From Maccoyibacter sp900556645 (lineage in GTDB: Bacteria > Bacillota > Clostridia > Lachnospirales > Lachnospiraceae), in NCBI GenBank assembly GCA_958349535.1, contig CATWDJ010000004.1, forward strand, positions 62,001 to 126,000: a stretch of 64,000 nt of DNA. Direction: 5' to 3'. Made by a program: the position numbers and the translations under genes. The notes beneath the pieces were generated by a model that was not told where the DNA came from, made no database searches, and saw nothing but the letters and a program-made list of their open reading frames with translations. This document shows, piece by piece, positions 53,615 through 63,168 of the stretch (positions are counted from its first letter, which is position 1; each line of letters starts with the position of its first letter).

Positions 53615-54294
53615 AGCATCTCTCCTGTTTTCCACACATAGCCGATACCATAGACCGTCTGAATCGGCTGTTCATTTTCTCTGTGCAGCTTATCTCTCAA
53701 CCTTTTTACTGTTACGGAAAGGGCATTCTCATCCACGTACTCTGCACCGTCGGTCCAGATTCTGTCCACCAGAAAATCTCTGGTCAGAGTTCGGCCTTCG
53801 TTTGTCACAAGAAGATATAATAGCTTCTGCTCCGTCCGGCTTAAAATTACCTCCTCTGTACCATAGAAAAACCGCATCTCTCCAAAAGCGAAACGATAAG
53901 ATCCCAAAATGTAGTCCTCTTCCCTCAAGCTCCGGCGGATACGCCCTGCAATATTCTTAATTCTTGCCCGCAGAACCATGAGACTAAAGGGTTTTGTGAT
54001 ATAATCATCTGCTCCCAGTTCCAGTCCCATAACTTCATCCGTTTCCATATCCCTTGCGGTCAGCAGAATGACCGGTATCTGGGAAGTTTTTCGCAATTCC
54101 TTCAAAAAATCCAGACCATTCCCATCCGGCAGATTAATATCCAAGAGAATCATATCTGCTATATGTTCCCTCAAAAATTCCCGTGCCTCTTTCAGATTAT
54201 AGCAGGAAAAGAACTCATACTTTTCACTTTTTAATGCCAGAATCATTCCCTGATTCAAGCTTTTATCATCTTCCACCACCAATATCCGAAGCAT
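53611..54294 (-). CDS. OmpR-family response regulator
   Basis: 227 residues. Receiver domain with acidic pocket VEDDKS and phosphoacceptor Asp in MILLDINLPDGNG, Thr in LLTARDM and Lys in YITKPFS. Winged-helix DNA-binding domain (about 130-227; RTEQKLLYLLVTNEGRTLTR and ENALSVTVKRLRDKL). Likely controls the ABC pump behind it. Translationally coupled to the kinase. Confidence 0.95.
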   Translation of the reverse strand: MLRILVVEDDKSLNQGMILALKSEKYEFFSCYNLKEAREFLREHIADMILLDINLPDGNGLDFLKELRKTSQIPVILLTARDMETDEVMGLELGADDYITKPFSLMVLRARIKNIAGRIRRSLREEDYILGSYRFAFGEMRFFYGTEEVILSRTEQKLLYLLVTNEGRTLTRDFLVDRIWTDGAEYVDENALSVTVKRLRDKLHRENEQPIQTVYGIGYVWKTGEML

Positions 54295-54305
54295 ACTTTT
54301 CCCTC

Positions 54306-55121
54306 TTATTCAAATCTTCTTCCGTACACATAGGTTGCAAAATAAATAATTGCTGCAATCAGTACAATCATCGATCCCGTGGCAACATTGGTGTAATAGG
54401 AAATCATCAATCCCAGCACACCGGAAAACACAGAAAAAATTACGGAGAAGAGATGATATTCTCTCATATTTTCCGAAATGTTTCTGGCGGATGCCGCCGG
54501 AAGTATCAGCAATGCATTGATAAGCAAAATTCCAATCCATTTAATGGATAGCATAACAATCAGGGCAATGAGAACGGAAAACATCGTCTCCAACAGTTTT
54601 ACCGGGATGTGTTTACTTTTTGCCAGCGTCACATTAATACTTTCCGCACACAGTTTATTAAACGCTGCAAACCAGAAAATCAAAGTTACCACAAAAATAA
54701 TCACCAGATAGAAAATTTCCTGTAAGGTAATACTGAGGATATCTCCCACTAAAAGCCCCGAGTATTTGCTGAAATTTCCTCCTTTAGAAAGGATTGCAAG
54801 ACCGATGGCAATACTTGCAGAGGAAAATACCGAAATCAAAGTATCCCTTGAAGTCGTTGCCTTTTCCGCCAGCTTGCTCAAAAGCAGGGCAAACACTACC
54901 GCAAAGAGAACCATTGCCAAGGTGGTATCTTTCATTCCCAACACAGAACCTATGGCTATTCCCGTCAAAGCGGAATGTCCCAATGAGTCAGAAAAGAATG
55001 CCATTTTTTTATTGACAATCATTGTTCCCAGTATTCCAAACAGCGGTGTAATAATCAGCACCGCTATCAGAGCGTTTTTCATAAATCCATATTGCAGCCA
55101 CTCTGTAAAAAAACTTGACAT
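54306..55121 (-). CDS. Metal ABC transporter permease (ZnuB/MntB type)
   Basis: 271 residues with eight or nine hydrophobic segments. ABC-3 family features: MKNALIAVLIITPLFGILGT, DSLGHSALTGIAIG (conserved Ser-His) and LLPAASARNISENM near the C-terminal third. Part of binding protein-ATPase-permease. Transports zinc, manganese or iron. Confidence 0.92.
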   Translation of the reverse strand: MSSFFTEWLQYGFMKNALIAVLIITPLFGILGTMIVNKKMAFFSDSLGHSALTGIAIGSVLGMKDTTLAMVLFAVVFALLLSKLAEKATTSRDTLISVFSSASIAIGLAILSKGGNFSKYSGLLVGDILSITLQEIFYLVIIFVVTLIFWFAAFNKLCAESINVTLAKSKHIPVKLLETMFSVLIALIVMLSIKWIGILLINALLILPAASARNISENMREYHLFSVIFSVFSGVLGLMISYYTNVATGSMIVLIAAIIYFATYVYGRRFE

Positions 55122-55123
55122 AA

Positions 55124-55864
55124 TTATTCTCCTCTTACTCCAAATACAGAACGAAACTCATCGCTGGAAAACACTTCCTTCGGTGTTCCCTCACGAATCA
55201 CGGTTTTATCCAGCAACAGTACTTTGTCCGCATATTTTCTCACATAATCCAAATCATGGGAAATCAGCACAATAGCTAAATCAAAGTTCTTTTTCAGATA
55301 GTCAATGGTGCGGTAAAACCGTTCCATTCCATTCTGGTCTATTCCCGAAACCGGTTCATCCAGCAACAGTAACTTCGGCTCATCCATCAATGCCATAGAC
55401 AGCAACACCCGCTGCAGCTGCCCACCGGAAAGATTGCATACCTGTTTATCAATCAATTCCTCTGCCTCAAATACCCGAAGCACTTCTTTTATTTCTTCAT
55501 AAAGTTTTCGCTTCTTGGACCAAAACACCGGACTAGTACTCTGATAGCTGGCAATCAGGTCATACACACTGATAGGTGTGCCTTTCTCAATATTTAGCTT
55601 CTGTGGAACATAGCCAATCTTTAATTTCTTTATCTCACCGTTTTCCGTATCCCGGAAATCAATCTGTCCTTCATGGGGAATATCATCCAAAAGTGCCCGT
55701 ATCAAGGTGGTTTTTCCGGCACCGTTTTTTCCTATGATTGCCGTAATGGTTCCACAATGGATGTGCATATTCACATCCTCCAGTATCACCTGTTCTCCCA
55801 AGGTCACTCCCATATGATGCACTTTGATGCAATGCAAGCCACAGGGTTCTATAATCTTTTTCAT
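55124..55864 (-). CDS. Metal ABC transporter ATP-binding protein (ZnuC/MntA type)
   Basis: 246 residues. Walker A GKNGAGKTTLIRALL, signature LSGGQLQRVLLSMAL, Walker B LLLLDEPVSGID, switch His in LISHDLDYV. The N-terminus has Cys and His residues (CGLHCIKVHHMG) that are unusual for the family. Overlaps the binding-protein gene as ATGA. Confidence 0.93.
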   Translation of the reverse strand: MKKIIEPCGLHCIKVHHMGVTLGEQVILEDVNMHIHCGTITAIIGKNGAGKTTLIRALLDDIPHEGQIDFRDTENGEIKKLKIGYVPQKLNIEKGTPISVYDLIASYQSTSPVFWSKKRKLYEEIKEVLRVFEAEELIDKQVCNLSGGQLQRVLLSMALMDEPKLLLLDEPVSGIDQNGMERFYRTIDYLKKNFDLAIVLISHDLDYVRKYADKVLLLDKTVIREGTPKEVFSSDEFRSVFGVRGE

Positions 55865-56754
55865 GGCACCAATGCCTCCTTTAAAAGCTCCAGATTGGAT
55901 TTCATAGCTTCCAGATAAGCATCTTTTTCATAATCCCCCCGGACACAGGTATCCAGATACACTACCTTGGCTCCTGCCTCCCGTTTCATGCTTTCCGCCA
56001 TTTCCTCTCCGTAACGCTTTTCTGCCAAAATAACTTTTGCATCCTCTTCTTTTATGGCACGGACAACCTCTGCTGCCTCTCCAGCACTTACCTGACGCTC
56101 CTCATCCAAATCCAGTATATAGGCAATTTCCAGACCCCATTCTTCCGTTATATACTCATATGCCTCATGGAACAGAACCACCTTTTGCCCTGCTGCCTGT
56201 TCCAAATCAGAGTACTCATCTATCAGATTCTGTACTTTCTCACAGTATGCATCCGCATTGGCAAGGTAAGCATTGGCGTGACTCTCATCTGCCTCTGCCA
56301 GCCCTTCCGCAATGGCAGATACCTGTATTTGATAATCCTCTGGATTCATCCACGCATGGGCGTTGTCCTCCAACATCTCTACGGATTCTCCTGCATTGAT
56401 AATGGTCAGATTCGGATATCTGGCCGCAATCTCTGTCAGAAAGTTTTCGATTCCGCCGCCGTTTACCACAAATACATCTGCTTGGGACAGCAATACCATA
56501 TCCGCCGGGGTAAGCTGATAATCGTGGAGACATCCCGTTTGTGGCTCGCTCAGATTTTCTAAAACCACATTATCCACACCATCCACTATGTTCATGGATG
56601 CAATATACATAGGATAAAAAGAAGTCACTACCCGAAAGGTATCCTCCTGCTCCCCTTTTTCTCTTTGATTGACATAAATTCCCGTCAAACTGAGGCTGAC
56701 CACTGCAATTGCAATAAGCAGCACTGCCACAAATCCGTATTTTCCTTTATTCAT
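55861..56754 (-). CDS. Metal ABC transporter substrate-binding protein (ZnuA/MntC type)
   Basis: 297 residues from ATG at 56754. It has an N-terminal hydrophobic segment (FVAVLLIAIAVVSLSLTGIY) without a lipobox Cys, so it is probably membrane-anchored by that helix or Sec-cleaved. Cluster A-1 fold with metal ligands likely His in CLHDYQLTP, HAWMNPEDY and LFHEAYEYI, and Asp/Glu near the C-terminus. Missing the His-rich loop of many zinc binders. The start lies inside the end of ysxC, so the two units are linked. Confidence 0.92.
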   Translation of the reverse strand: MNKGKYGFVAVLLIAIAVVSLSLTGIYVNQREKGEQEDTFRVVTSFYPMYIASMNIVDGVDNVVLENLSEPQTGCLHDYQLTPADMVLLSQADVFVVNGGGIENFLTEIAARYPNLTIINAGESVEMLEDNAHAWMNPEDYQIQVSAIAEGLAEADESHANAYLANADAYCEKVQNLIDEYSDLEQAAGQKVVLFHEAYEYITEEWGLEIAYILDLDEERQVSAGEAAEVVRAIKEEDAKVILAEKRYGEEMAESMKREAGAKVVYLDTCVRGDYEKDAYLEAMKSNLELLKEALVP

Positions 56755-57346
56755 GCTCTTCACTTTCTATTAATTCGTCCATAATTTTCCAGATTTCTTC
56801 CCTGCCCTGTTTGGTCTCCGCAGAAAAAGGAATCAAAATACTTTCTTTTTTCAATCCCAAGCCTTCTCGCAGGATTTTTACCTGCTTTTGCACCTGGCTT
56901 CGCTTCAGCTTGTCCAGTTTAGTAGCAATGATGATAGGGTCATATCCCTGATACACAATCCACTCATACATGGTCTTATCATTTGCCGATGGTGCGTGAC
57001 GGATATCAATTAATAGGAACACCGCTTTTAACTGTTTGGAGGTGTGGAGATAATTCTCTATCATCTGTCCCCATTTCTGTTTTTCCGTCTCTGAAACCTT
57101 GGCATAACCATATCCCGGCAAATCCACCATATACATGGCATCATTGATATTATAAAAGTTAATGGTCTGTGTCTTTCCCGGCTGTGCAGAGGTTCTCGCC
57201 AGAGATTTCCGATTCATCAACGCATTAATTAGGGAAGATTTTCCCACATTGGATTTCCCGGCAAATGCAATCTCCAGCTTTGTGTTCTCCGGCAGCTTGC
57301 TGGTATATCCGCAGACTGTTTCTAAATTTACCTGTTTGATTACCAT
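56747..57346 (-). CDS. ysxC: Ribosome biogenesis GTPase YsxC/EngB
   Basis: 199 residues. G1 GKSNVGKSSLINALMN, G3 DLPGYGYAKVSE, G4 ATKLDKLKRSQ. Essential GTPase for 50S assembly. It follows lon by nine bases, the usual clpX-lon-ysxC order of Firmicutes. Confidence 0.96.
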   Translation of the reverse strand: MVIKQVNLETVCGYTSKLPENTKLEIAFAGKSNVGKSSLINALMNRKSLARTSAQPGKTQTINFYNINDAMYMVDLPGYGYAKVSETEKQKWGQMIENYLHTSKQLKAVFLLIDIRHAPSANDKTMYEWIVYQGYDPIIIATKLDKLKRSQVQKQVKILREGLGLKKESILIPFSAETKQGREEIWKIMDELIESEEHE

Positions 57347-57355
57347 CTTGTTCTC

Positions 57356-59671
57356 CTATTTCGCAAAGGCGATTTCCCGTACTTCTTCCATAGACTCTAC
57401 AAATACGATTTCCAGACCCTTCGTGATTTCTGTGGATATCTCATCCACATCCTTCTTGTTTTCTTTCGGCACACATACGGTTTTGATTCCCGCATTTTTC
57501 GCTGCCAGCAGCTTTTCTTTTAAGCCTCCGATAGGAAGGACTCTTCCCCGCAGGGTAATCTCTCCTGTCATAGCTACATCTGCCCGTACCTTCTTCTTGG
57601 TTATGGCAGAGAGAATGGCAGTTGCCATCGTGATACCTGCCGACGGTCCATCCTTTGGTACGGCTCCCTCCGGGATATGGATATGTATGTCATTCTCCTT
57701 GAAAAATTCCTTTGGAATGCCACATTCTTTGCTGACGGAACGGATATAGCTGATTCCTGCCTGTGCAGATTCTTTCATCACATCTCCCAGATGTCCGGTA
57801 AGCTGAATCTCGCCCTTACCCGGCATTACATTTACTTCTATTTGCAAAGTATCTCCGCCTACGCTGGTCCATGCCAGTCCCCGGACAATTCCTATCTCAT
57901 CATTTTCATTTGCCTTATCAAAGCTGTACCGCTCTTTGCCCAGATATTTTTCCAAATTGCTCTCGGTAATCTTTACCTTCTGCTTGTCGCCCTGATAAAT
58001 TTCCCTTGCAGCTTTCCGACAGATTTCTCCGATTTTCCGCTCCAGATTACGGACGCCCGCTTCTCTGGTATAGCCTGCAATCATCTTTTCCAAAGCCGTA
58101 TTGCTGATGGTCAGTTCTCCTTCTTTTAAGCCATTTTTCTTCATCTGCTTTGCCAACAGATGTTCCTTTGCAATATGAGCCTTTTCGTTGGCAGTATAGC
58201 TGCTGACCTCAATCAGTTCCATTCGGTCTAACAACGGTCTTGGAATATCCTGAGCCGAATTTGCCGTGGCAATAAATAATACCTCCGACAAATCAATGGG
58301 TACTTCTATATAATGGTCACGAAATTTATTGTTCTGCTCGGAATCCAATACCTCCAATAATGCTGAGGCGGTATCGCCTTTATAATCACTGCTAATCTTG
58401 TCAATCTCATCCAACAGAATCAGAGGATTTTTGACTCCGACACTCCGCAATGCACCTACCAGACGTCCCGGCATTGCTCCCACGTACGTTTTGCGATGTC
58501 CACGGATTTCCGCTTCATCCCGCACTCCGCCCAGACAAATCCGCACATATTTTTTATCCAATGCCTTTGCCACGGAGCGGGCAATACTGGTCTTACCGGT
58601 TCCCGGAGGTCCCACCAGACAGATAATTGGGCTGTCCCCTTTGCTGGTAAGATTGCGGACTGCCAGAAATTCCAGCATACGCTCCTTTACTTTTTCCAAT
58701 CCGTAGTGATCCGCATTCAGAATCTCCTCCGCATTTTTCAAATCCTTATTATCCTTGGATGATTTGTTCCACGGAAGCTCCAGCATGGTCTCAATGTAGC
58801 CTCTGGTTACGGCACTTTCCGAGGAACTGGAGGAAATATTCTTGAACCTCGCAATCTCTTTATGAATCTTTTCTTTAACCTCTTTATCCGCTTTTAGCTT
58901 CTGCAATGCTTTTTCATATTGCTCCGCATCGCTTTCCGTATTATCTTCTCCCAGTTCTTCACGGATGACTTTCAGTTGTTCTCTTAAAATATATTCCTTC
59001 TGATTTTTTTCAACCTTACTTTTTATCTTGGCTGCCAACTCGTTTTTGATGGTTACAATATCTGTTTCCCGCAGCAAAATCCCCATCAAAACCTCATAAC
59101 GTTCTGTGATGGTAACTGCTTCCAAAATTTTCTGCTTTTCTTCATATTCCACAGGAATGCTGTTGGATATGGTATCCATCAGCTTGTCCAACTCACTGAT
59201 TTCATTGACAGCACGAATCATTTCCGAACTGTTTTTGGAAGTAAGGGTGGCAAATTTTCCATAAGCTTCCTTCACACAACGTGCCATTGCCTCCTTGGCA
59301 TTCTCCTCCAATTCTTCCATTCCGGTTTCGGAAAATCCCATAATTTCCACAAAAAAGTATTCTTCTGTCTGAATAAAGCTGCTGACCTCTGCCCGCTCGA
59401 TTCCTTCTACCAGAACCCGGACAATATTGTTTTGCAGTTTAACCACCTGTTTGATTTTTGCCACCAGACCAATCTGATACAGATTTTCCGGTAACGGCTC
59501 CTCATCCTCCGGGTTTTTCTGGGTCAACAGAAAGATTTCCTGTTCTCCCATCATTGCCTCTTCCACCGCCCGGATGGATTTCTCTCTGCTAACGTCAAAA
59601 TGGGCTACCATGCCTGGCAGTATGGTTAGCCCTCTCAATGCAACAGTTGGTAATTGTTTCATAATATTCAT
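57356..59671 (-). CDS. lon: ATP-dependent protease Lon
   Basis: 771 residues. N-terminal substrate domain, coiled coil, AAA+ module with Walker A GPPGTGKTSIARSVA and Walker B ILLDEIDKIS. Protease domain with catalytic Ser in KDGPSAGITMATA and Lys in GGLKEKLLAAKNAGIK. Start ATG at 59671 (an extra in-frame TTG precedes it). Degrades damaged cytosolic proteins. Confidence 0.96.
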   Translation of the reverse strand: MNIMKQLPTVALRGLTILPGMVAHFDVSREKSIRAVEEAMMGEQEIFLLTQKNPEDEEPLPENLYQIGLVAKIKQVVKLQNNIVRVLVEGIERAEVSSFIQTEEYFFVEIMGFSETGMEELEENAKEAMARCVKEAYGKFATLTSKNSSEMIRAVNEISELDKLMDTISNSIPVEYEEKQKILEAVTITERYEVLMGILLRETDIVTIKNELAAKIKSKVEKNQKEYILREQLKVIREELGEDNTESDAEQYEKALQKLKADKEVKEKIHKEIARFKNISSSSSESAVTRGYIETMLELPWNKSSKDNKDLKNAEEILNADHYGLEKVKERMLEFLAVRNLTSKGDSPIICLVGPPGTGKTSIARSVAKALDKKYVRICLGGVRDEAEIRGHRKTYVGAMPGRLVGALRSVGVKNPLILLDEIDKISSDYKGDTASALLEVLDSEQNNKFRDHYIEVPIDLSEVLFIATANSAQDIPRPLLDRMELIEVSSYTANEKAHIAKEHLLAKQMKKNGLKEGELTISNTALEKMIAGYTREAGVRNLERKIGEICRKAAREIYQGDKQKVKITESNLEKYLGKERYSFDKANENDEIGIVRGLAWTSVGGDTLQIEVNVMPGKGEIQLTGHLGDVMKESAQAGISYIRSVSKECGIPKEFFKENDIHIHIPEGAVPKDGPSAGITMATAILSAITKKKVRADVAMTGEITLRGRVLPIGGLKEKLLAAKNAGIKTVCVPKENKKDVDEISTEITKGLEIVFVESMEEVREIAFAK

Positions 59672-59699
59672 CAAATATCAACCCCTATATCCTATTGGA

Positions 59700-60950
59700 T
59701 TATGCAATGTTTTTCTCTATCGTAGGTTCTTTCTCCTCCTCGATAGCATCCTTTGTAATGGTACAGGACACGATACTCTCATCAGACGGTACACGATACA
59801 TCAAATCCAGCATCGTTCCCTCCAGAATCGCACGAAGTCCTCTGGCCCCTGTTTTCCGCTCGATTGCCTTTTTCGCAATAGCTTCCAGTGCCTCATCTTC
59901 AAAATTTAACTGTACACCGTCCAGTTCAAATAACTTCTGGTATTGTTTTACCAGTGCGTTTTTCGGTTCCTTTAAGATACGAACCATGGCCGCTTCGTCC
60001 AATTCATCTAAGGAAACCACCATCGGCACACGTCCGATAAACTCAGGAATTAAACCAAATTTGATAAAGTCCTGAGGCAGGGCATTTCGAAATGCCTCGC
60101 TGACCTTCCGGTGATTCTTGTCTACGATTTCTGCATTGAAACCGATGGAACTCTGTTCCATTCTGGCTTCCACAATCTTCTCCAAACCGTCAAAAGCACC
60201 GCCGCAGATAAACAAAATATTGGTAGTATCTACCTGTATCAATTCCTGATGCGGATGCTTTCTTCCTCCCTGAGGTGGTACGCTGGCTACAGTTCCCTCT
60301 AAAATTTTCAAAAGTGCCTGCTGAACACCTTCACCGGATACATCTCTGGTAATGGATACATTCTCGGACTTTTTCGTAATCTTATCAATCTCATCAATGT
60401 AGATAATTCCGTACTGGGCACGCTCCACATCATAGTCTGCCGCCTGAATGATTTTTAACAGGATATTTTCCACATCCTCACCTACGTAGCCTGCTTCTGT
60501 CAAAGTGGTGGCATCCGCAATGGCAAAAGGCACATTCAAAATTCTTGCTAAAGTCTGTGCCAACAGGGTTTTACCGGAACCCGTAGGACCCAGCATCAAA
60601 ATATTACTTTTTTGCAGCTCCACATCCAAATCCATCGGTGCTGTAATTCTCTTGTAGTGATTATATACTGCCACGGACAAAACCTTCTTGGCTTCCTCCT
60701 GACCGATAACATATTCATCCAAAAATGCTTTTAGCTCTTCCGGCTTGTAGAGATGAATCTCCTCTGCCAGTTTCTCATGTTTTCCGCTTTCTTCCTCTTC
60801 CAATTCCTCTTCAATGATTTCTGTGCACACATCTACACATTCATCACAAATATATGCCCCGTTGGGACCGGCAATCATTTTACGTACCTGCTCTTGGGAC
60901 TTTCCACAAAAGGAACATCTGATTTTGTCTTCTATATTACGTCCTGCCAT
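59700..60950 (-). CDS. clpX: ClpXP unfoldase ClpX
   Basis: 416 residues. N-terminal zinc finger CSFCGKSQEQVRK ... CDECVDVC, Walker A GPTGSGKTLLAQTLA, Walker B IIYIDEIDKI, sensor region RNALPQDFIKFGLIPEFIGR. It feeds substrates to ClpP encoded upstream (68 bases gap). Confidence 0.97.
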   Translation of the reverse strand: MAGRNIEDKIRCSFCGKSQEQVRKMIAGPNGAYICDECVDVCTEIIEEELEEEESGKHEKLAEEIHLYKPEELKAFLDEYVIGQEEAKKVLSVAVYNHYKRITAPMDLDVELQKSNILMLGPTGSGKTLLAQTLARILNVPFAIADATTLTEAGYVGEDVENILLKIIQAADYDVERAQYGIIYIDEIDKITKKSENVSITRDVSGEGVQQALLKILEGTVASVPPQGGRKHPHQELIQVDTTNILFICGGAFDGLEKIVEARMEQSSIGFNAEIVDKNHRKVSEAFRNALPQDFIKFGLIPEFIGRVPMVVSLDELDEAAMVRILKEPKNALVKQYQKLFELDGVQLNFEDEALEAIAKKAIERKTGARGLRAILEGTMLDLMYRVPSDESIVSCTITKDAIEEEKEPTIEKNIA

Positions 60951-61018
60951 ATACGCTCCTTCCTCTCATACTCACAATGAGGGCTTCTCAAATTATGAGC
61001 CGCCCTCGTTTCTCATTC

Positions 61019-61600
61019 TTATCTTGATGTAATAATGGTGTCAATCAAACCATATTCTTTTGCTTCTTCCGCACTCATGTAGTAATCACGCTCTGTATCT
61101 TGTGCCACTACATCGAATGGTTTTCCGGTATTATCAGCAAGAATCTGGTTTAATTTTTTCTTTGTCTTTAAAATATTCTCTGCGGCAATCTGAATCTCCG
61201 TCGCCTGTCCCTTTGCTCCACCGGATGGCTGATGAATCATAATCTCCGCATTCGGGAGTGCCATTCTCTTACCCTTTGTACCGCCAGCCAAAAGAAAAGC
61301 TCCCATGCTGGCTGCCATTCCGATACAGATGGTGGATACATCACATTTGATGTAATTCATAGTATCATAAATCGCAAGTCCGCAGCTTACAATTCCTCCC
61401 GGGGAATTGATGTAAAAACTGATGTCCTTTCCCGGATCCTCGGACTCTAAGAACAGAAGCTGTGCCACAATACTGCTTGCTGTTACCTCATTGACTTCTT
61501 CTCCGAGAAAAATAATTCTATCCTTTAATAATCTGGAATAAATGTCGTAGGAACGCTCACCACGGCTGTTCTGCTCTATGACATAAGGAATAAAACTCAT
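61019..61600 (-). CDS. clpP: ATP-dependent Clp protease proteolytic subunit
   Basis: 193 residues. Catalytic triad Ser in GMAASMGAFLLA, His in IMIHQPSGGAKG and a downstream Asp. N-terminal region MSFIPYVIEQNSRGERSYDIYSRLL is typical of Firmicute ClpP. Forms the barrel with ClpX. Confidence 0.97.
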   Translation of the reverse strand: MSFIPYVIEQNSRGERSYDIYSRLLKDRIIFLGEEVNEVTASSIVAQLLFLESEDPGKDISFYINSPGGIVSCGLAIYDTMNYIKCDVSTICIGMAASMGAFLLAGGTKGKRMALPNAEIMIHQPSGGAKGQATEIQIAAENILKTKKKLNQILADNTGKPFDVVAQDTERDYYMSAEEAKEYGLIDTIITSR

Positions 61601-61641
61601 GTTAAAACCTCCATTTTTAAAATACCTTTACAAATCTACTA

Positions 61642-61671
61642 CAGACCGGTTCTAAAAATAGAACCAGTCTG
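61642..61671 (-). promoter_or_regulatory. Hairpin between tig and clpP
   Basis: Stem CAGACTGGTTCTA / TAGAACCGGTCTG with TTTT loop. Not followed by a T-run on the minus strand, so it may be an RNA processing or stabilising structure between tig and clpP rather than a full terminator. Confidence 0.45.
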
Positions 61672-61683
61672 CGATTCATGTTT

Positions 61684-63024
61684 TTATTCAGCTTTTGTTT
61701 CTTCTTCGCCTTCTTCTTTGGCTTTCTTTTTCGGTTTTGCTCTCTCTTTTACGTTTGCCATAATCAGATCTGCTGCCTTCTGGATAGCCAAATCATCTTT
61801 GATTGCTTTTATCTCACTCTCTGAAGCATACTCTCTCAAGCTTTCAATATCTGTTCTGTAAGCAACTGCCAGTCTCTCTAATTCCTGATCTACTTCTTCA
61901 TCAGATACTTCAATGTTCTCAGCCTTAGAAATCTCTTCTAATACCAAGGAACTCTGAATACGCTCAATGGCATCTGGACGAACCTGCTCTTTTAAGCTGT
62001 CAATGGTTGCTCCTGAGAACTGCATGTACTGCTCCATGGACAGACCCTGCTGTGAAATTCTAGTTGCAAAGTCATTGATAATGTTCTGAACCTGCATCTC
62101 AATCATCGGTTCCGGCAATTCCATTTTGGATTTTGCTACAATCTTGCGGATTGCTTCGTCTTCTTTATCGCGTTTTGCCGCAACATCTTTCTGCTCTGTC
62201 AACTTCTTCTTCAAGTCTTCTTTGTACTCTGCCAGAGTATCAAACTCAGAAACATCCTGTGCAAACTCATCATCTAATTCTGGAAGCTCCTGACCTTTGA
62301 TTTCATGGATTTTAACCTTGAACAATGCCGGTTTTCCAGCTAAATCACTTGCCTGATATTCTTTAGGGAAGGTAACGTTAACATCCACCTCGTCACCGAT
62401 ATTCTTACCGATTAACTGCTCCTCAAAGGTATCGATAAAGGAATGAGAGCCGATTACTAACGGATAATTCTCGCCTTTTCCTCCTTCAAAAGCTTCGCCA
62501 TCTACGAAACCTTCAAAGTCGATAACTACTGTGTCACCATCCTCAACGGCACGATCTTCAATCGTAATTGTACGGGCGTTGCTCTTTCTCTGTCTCTCGA
62601 CTTCTTCATCAACCTCTTCATCTGTTACGGTTGTATCAATCTTAGTAACGGTTACTCCCATGTATTTACCAAGAGTAACTTCCGGTCTTACTGCAATTTC
62701 TGCTGTAAAGATAAAAGGTTTTCCCTTCTCTAACTGTACAAGGTCAATGGCAGGCTGGGAAACAACATCCACACCGCTCTCCATGACAGCCGGTCCATAC
62801 TCTTTCTGAATTAAGATGTTTGCCGCATCTTCATAGAAGATTTCCGATCCATACATCTTCTCAACCATATTTCTAGGTACTTTTCCTTTACGGAAACCCG
62901 GCAGACTAATCTTGTTCTTCTGTCTGTTGTAAGCTTCCTGTAATGCTTCCTCTACCTTCTCTGCTGAAACTTCAATCGTAAGTTTCGCCATACTTTTTTC
63001 TAAATTTTCTACCTGTACACTCAT
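61684..63024 (-). CDS. tig: Trigger factor
   Basis: 446 residues from ATG at 63024 (AAGGAGG; an earlier start in the frame has none). Ribosome-binding signature GFRKGKVPRNMVEKMYG, central peptidyl-prolyl isomerase domain (about 155-245; GDTVVIDFEGFVDGEAFEGG) and a C-terminal chaperone arm. The end is Lys/Glu-rich (KPKKKAKEEGEEE). It works with the ribosome on new chains, next to clpP-clpX as usual in Firmicutes. Confidence 0.97.
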   Translation of the reverse strand: MSVQVENLEKSMAKLTIEVSAEKVEEALQEAYNRQKNKISLPGFRKGKVPRNMVEKMYGSEIFYEDAANILIQKEYGPAVMESGVDVVSQPAIDLVQLEKGKPFIFTAEIAVRPEVTLGKYMGVTVTKIDTTVTDEEVDEEVERQRKSNARTITIEDRAVEDGDTVVIDFEGFVDGEAFEGGKGENYPLVIGSHSFIDTFEEQLIGKNIGDEVDVNVTFPKEYQASDLAGKPALFKVKIHEIKGQELPELDDEFAQDVSEFDTLAEYKEDLKKKLTEQKDVAAKRDKEDEAIRKIVAKSKMELPEPMIEMQVQNIINDFATRISQQGLSMEQYMQFSGATIDSLKEQVRPDAIERIQSSLVLEEISKAENIEVSDEEVDQELERLAVAYRTDIESLREYASESEIKAIKDDLAIQKAADLIMANVKERAKPKKKAKEEGEEETKAE

Positions 63025-63124
63025 TATTACGATTTCCTCCTTATATATCAATACCATGTACGTTCTATATTCGAAACTGCTTTCCAAAAACAGGTATAGT
63101 TTGTCTATTCGCAGTCATTTAGAA

Positions 63125-63130
63125 ATTATA
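63125..63130 (-). promoter_or_regulatory. Extended -10 promoter of tig
   Basis: Minus strand TGTTATAAT with a perfect -10 box (63125-63130) and TG element; the -35 region is poor. About 100 bases before the tig start. Confidence 0.45.
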
Positions 63131-63168
63131 ACATAGTGTCAGGGAAAATACTAGTTTTTTTTCAAAGT

